Below are positions 61,357-64,000 of a stretch of DNA of 64,000 nucleotides, piece after piece (within the stretch, counting starts at the first letter, position 1; every line of letters begins with the position of its first letter). The position numbers and the translations under genes were made by a program. The stretch lies in contig NZ_OCNK01000001.1 of NCBI RefSeq assembly GCF_900230285.1, forward strand, positions 1,178,001 through 1,242,000, read 5' to 3'. A model generated the notes under the pieces. The model saw only the letters and a list, made by a program, of their open reading frames with translations. It did not search any database and was not told the DNA's origin. The stretch comes from Blastococcus haudaquaticus (GTDB lineage: Bacteria > Actinomycetota > Actinomycetes > Mycobacteriales > Geodermatophilaceae).

Positions 61357-62831
61357 GGCCGCTCGGCGGCGCGGGCGATGCCCTTGACCATCCCGCCGAA
61401 GACGAACCCGTGGAACGCGGCGACCGCCCACCAGTAGGCGTGACCGGCCAGCCCGTGCGGCGCGAAGGTCGCCCGCTGCCGGAGCACCGCGCCACCGTTC
61501 GCCGGGTCGTGTTCCACGTGGAACTCGAGCCACGCGAGACCGGGCAGGCGCATCTCCGCGCGCAGCCGCAGCAGCCTTCCCCGCTCCAGCTCCTCGACCC
61601 GCCAGAAGTCCAGGGCGTCGCCGACGAAGAGCTTCGCCGGGTCGCGGCGGCCCCTCCGCAGGCCGACGCCGCCCACCGCCCGGTCCATCCACCCGCGCAC
61701 CCGCCAGGCCAGCGGGAAGGAGTACCAGCCGCTGTCGCCGCCGATCCCCTCCACGACGCCCCAGAGGGCGTCGGCGTCGGCCGTCGTCGTCCGCGTCCGC
61801 TCGTCGACGTAGAGGCTCCCGCCGGCCCAGTCCGGATCGGTGGGCAGCGGGGACGACGGAGCCCCGGGCGTGGAGGCGCTCGACCACCGGGTGGTGACGG
61901 CGGAGCTGTGCACGCGGGCGATGGCGAGCCGCACCGCCTCGTCGAAGCTGAGCAGCCCCTCCGGCGGGTCGGGGACGAACTCCGCGATGTCGTGCTCCTG
62001 GCAGACCACCGTGTTGCGCAGCGACTCCACCAGCGGCCGGGCGATGCCGGCCGGGACGGGCGTGATCAGGCCGACCCAGTGGCTGGAGAGGGACGGCGAG
62101 AACAGCGGGACCGGCAGGATCCGCCGTCGGGGCAGGCCGGCGACGACGGCGTACCGCTGCATCATCTCGGCGTAGTTCATGACGTCGGGCCCGCCGATGT
62201 CGAAGCCGCGGTGCACCGTGGCCGGCAGCTCCGCGCAGCCGACCAGGTAGCGCAGGACGTCGCGGATGGCGATCGGCTGGATGCGGCTGTGCACCCAGCG
62301 CGGCGTCACCATCACCGGCAGCCGCTCGGTGAGGTACCGCAGCATCTCGAACGACGCCGAGCCGGAGCCGAGCACGACCGCGGCCCGGAGCACGGCGGTC
62401 GGGACGCCGGAGGCGAGCAGGATCCCGGCGACCTCGATCCGTGACCGCAGGTGGGGTGAGAGCTCCTCCCCCTGCGGCTCCAGTGCCCCGAGGTAGACCA
62501 GGCGCCCCACCCCGGCGGTGCGCGCGGCGCCGGCCATGACCCGGGCGGTCCGGCGGTCGGTCTCCTCGAACTCCGGCCCGGTGGCCAGGGCGTGGATCAG
62601 GTAGTAGACGACGTCGACGCCCTCGCAGGCGGCCGCGACCTGCTCCGGGTCGGTGGCGTCGGCGCGCGCCACCTCCACCTCGCCCGACCACGGGTGGTCC
62701 CGGATCCGCTCCGGGGAGCGGGTCATCACGCGCACCCGGTGCCCGGCCGCCAGCAGGTCGGGCACCAGCCGGCCGCCGATGTAGCCGGTGGCGCCGGTGA
62801 CGAGGCAGAGCCGGGGCGCGTCGGAGGTCAT
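61353..62831 (-). CDS. SDR-type nucleotide-sugar-like epimerase fused to a DUF2867-like domain
   Basis: 492 residues. N-terminal extended SDR: LCLVTGATGYIGGRLVPDLL, VARADATDPEQVAAACEGVD, VVYYLIHAL, with a tyrosine region in GFDIGGPDVMNYAEMMQRYA. A C-terminal beta-rich DUF2867-type domain follows (SLYVDERTRTTTADADALWG, then GWYSFPLAWRVRGWMDRAVG and LRLRAEMRLPGLAWLEFHVE). Such fusions are widespread; substrate unknown. ATG at 62831. The coding strand carries a perfect parS (61511-61524). Confidence 0.85.
   Translation of the reverse strand: MTSDAPRLCLVTGATGYIGGRLVPDLLAAGHRVRVMTRSPERIRDHPWSGEVEVARADATDPEQVAAACEGVDVVYYLIHALATGPEFEETDRRTARVMAGAARTAGVGRLVYLGALEPQGEELSPHLRSRIEVAGILLASGVPTAVLRAAVVLGSGSASFEMLRYLTERLPVMVTPRWVHSRIQPIAIRDVLRYLVGCAELPATVHRGFDIGGPDVMNYAEMMQRYAVVAGLPRRRILPVPLFSPSLSSHWVGLITPVPAGIARPLVESLRNTVVCQEHDIAEFVPDPPEGLLSFDEAVRLAIARVHSSAVTTRWSSASTPGAPSSPLPTDPDWAGGSLYVDERTRTTTADADALWGVVEGIGGDSGWYSFPLAWRVRGWMDRAVGGVGLRRGRRDPAKLFVGDALDFWRVEELERGRLLRLRAEMRLPGLAWLEFHVEHDPANGGAVLRQRATFAPHGLAGHAYWWAVAAFHGFVFGGMVKGIARAAERP
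61511..61524. other. parS site (perfect), inside the SDR/DUF2867 gene
   Basis: gttccacgtggaac. On the minus strand it encodes part of the EFHVEHD segment. It is about 8 kb to the right of dnaA, the only perfect site on that side in this window. Confidence 0.9.
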
Positions 62832-62954
62832 GCGACCGAGTGTCGGCGCGATCGCGGTGTCGCGCCCGAATCGCGGGACGACGGCATGAGCAGCACGATC
62901 ACCGCGTCGGCCGACGGCGGTCGTCCCCAGCACTCTGCACATGCAGGAGAGCCC

Positions 62955-64000
62955 ATGTCCGACACGACCACCGCGGACGACCGGACCGCCGACGGCCGAC
63001 CGACCCTCAAGCGGGTGATGGGGCCGGGACTGCTCCTGCTGTTCATCGTCGGTGACGTCCTGGGCACCGGCATCTACGCGCTGACCGGCACGGTGGCCGC
63101 CGAGGTCGGCGGCGTCGTCTGGCTGCCCTTCCTCGTCGCGTTCCTCGTCGCACTGATCACCGCGTTCTCCTATCTGGAGCTGGTGACGAAGTACCCGCAG
63201 GCCGCCGGGGCCGCGCTGTACGCGCACAAGGCGTTCGGCATCCACTTCGTGACGTTCCTCGTCGCCTTCGCCGTCATGAGCTCCGGCATCACCTCGGCGT
63301 CGACCGCGGCGCGGGCGTTCAGCGCCAACGCGGCCGAGGTGTTCGGCCTCGACCTCGGTGAGGGCATCGGCATCACGCTCATCGGGCTGGGCTTCATGAC
63401 GCTGGTCGCGCTGGTGAACCACCGGGGCGTGGGGGAGAGCGTCAAGGCGAACGTGGTGCTCACCTGCGTCGAGCTCAGCGGCCTGCTGATCATCATCGGG
63501 ATCGGCGTCTGGGCCCTCGGGATCGGCGACGGCGACTTCTCGCGGGTCACCGAGTTCGACACCGGTGACAAGTCGGTGCTGACCGGAGTGATCGCCGCGA
63601 CCGGACTGGCGTTCTTCGCGATGGTCGGCTTCGAGGACTCGGTCAACATGGCCGAGGAGTGCAAGGAGCCCCGCCGGATCTTCCCGAAGGTGCTGCTGCT
63701 GGGGCTCGGCATCACCGGCGTCATCTACGTGCTGGTGTCCGTCTCGGCCATCGCGCTGGTGCCGGCCGACCAGCTCAGCGAGGGCGAGACGCCGCTGCTG
63801 CAGGTCGTCGAGGCCGGCGCCCCCGGGTTCCCGGTCGGGCTCTTCGGCGTCATCACCATGTTCGCCGTCGCCAACACCGCGCTCATCAACATGCTGATGG
63901 CCAGCCGGCTCGTCTACGGGCTGGGCCGGGAGCGCGTGCTGCCGCCGCTGCTCGGCCGCGTCCACCAGAAGCGGCGGACGCCCACGACGGCGATCCTCTT
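62955..64000 (+). CDS. APC-family amino acid permease (partial, runs off the right edge)
   Basis: At least 348 residues visible. Soluble leader of about 20 residues, then VMGPGLLLLFIVGDVLGTGI (helix 1 with the unwound GTGI region), FLVAFLVALITAFSYLELVT, YPQAAGAALYAHKAFGIHFV and further helices such as LLIIIGIGVWALGIG. The AFFAMVGFEDSVNMAEE region is typical of APC transporters (helix 6). It imports an amino acid or similar cation; specificity unknown. ATG with AGGAGAG six nt upstream. Confidence 0.88.
   Translation, partial: MSDTTTADDRTADGRPTLKRVMGPGLLLLFIVGDVLGTGIYALTGTVAAEVGGVVWLPFLVAFLVALITAFSYLELVTKYPQAAGAALYAHKAFGIHFVTFLVAFAVMSSGITSASTAARAFSANAAEVFGLDLGEGIGITLIGLGFMTLVALVNHRGVGESVKANVVLTCVELSGLLIIIGIGVWALGIGDGDFSRVTEFDTGDKSVLTGVIAATGLAFFAMVGFEDSVNMAEECKEPRRIFPKVLLLGLGITGVIYVLVSVSAIALVPADQLSEGETPLLQVVEAGAPGFPVGLFGVITMFAVANTALINMLMASRLVYGLGRERVLPPLLGRVHQKRRTPTTAIL

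Noticed and set aside
1-64000. tRNA, rRNA or 6S/SRP-like RNA genes
   Set aside because: I looked for the TTCGA-type T-loop with a neighbouring acceptor stem and found none I could support. A covariance-model scan would be decisive.

Overview
The window is a 64 kb piece of a very GC-rich actinobacterial chromosome that contains the replication origin. Gene order, heavy use of GTG starts, SD-poor leaderless starts, parS sites and the rpmH-dnaA-dnaN-gnd-recF order point to a high-GC actinomycete. A member of the Geodermatophilaceae (Blastococcus, Geodermatophilus, Modestobacter) or a close relative is my best inference, but it was not tested by any search. No phage, insertion sequence, CRISPR array, tRNA or rRNA was seen.

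Layout. 1-11.4 kb is accessory: a flotillin/NfeD pair, a Y-family DNA polymerase, an FAD-linked oxidase, a methyltransferase, a cyclase-like and a hydrolase gene. A PucR-type regulator there faces a ferredoxin reductase/acyl desaturase pair (Rv3230c/DesA3-like). 11.4-13.9 kb holds a small conserved hypothetical and a large secreted lipase-like protein with an EF-hand loop. 14-20 kb is rpsF-ssb-rpsR-rplI followed by dnaB, which is interrupted by a 415-residue intein. 20-29 kb carries an endonuclease IV-like gene, a GT87-like mannosyltransferase, a class A PBP, a DUF5318 gene, padR-ino1, a lipoprotein and yqgE; most of these have orthologues in the Rv0037-Rv0058 interval of M. tuberculosis. 29-45 kb has a permease, a matrixin-like protease, pcnA, a Nudix gene, a DUF6049-like gene, murJ, a separate pseudokinase, trxB, trxA, cwlM, an aminotransferase and a Ddl-like ligase. 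45.5-51.2 kb is the minus-strand block parB-parA-rsmG-khpB-yidC-yidD-rnpA-rpmH. 51.2-58.6 kb is the origin with dnaA, dnaN, gnd, recF and a DUF721 gene. 58.6-64 kb is again accessory: a hypothetical gene where gyrB would be expected, an ABC exporter, an SDR/DUF2867-like gene and a truncated APC permease.

How it works together. DnaA boxes flank dnaA on both sides, and one perfect box lies upstream of dnaB, linking initiator and helicase. Five perfect 14-bp parS palindromes surround the origin; two are just upstream of parA and three lie inside the coding sequences of unrelated genes. The cell-envelope block (DUF6049, MurJ, pseudokinase, CwlM-like, PBP1, GT87) sits beside the segregation and replication genes, as in other actinobacteria.

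Most notable. (1) A dispersed intergenic stem-loop element occurs in nine places. Its outer stems differ in sequence between copies but remain paired, and most copies begin within a few bases of a stop codon. (2) The DnaB intein has all the hallmarks of a class 3 (Ala1, W-C-T) intein and carries a four-pair cysteine insertion in its homing-endonuclease region. (3) MurJ and its pseudokinase are two genes here instead of one, sigM is missing from its usual place, and gyrB does not follow recF/DUF721.
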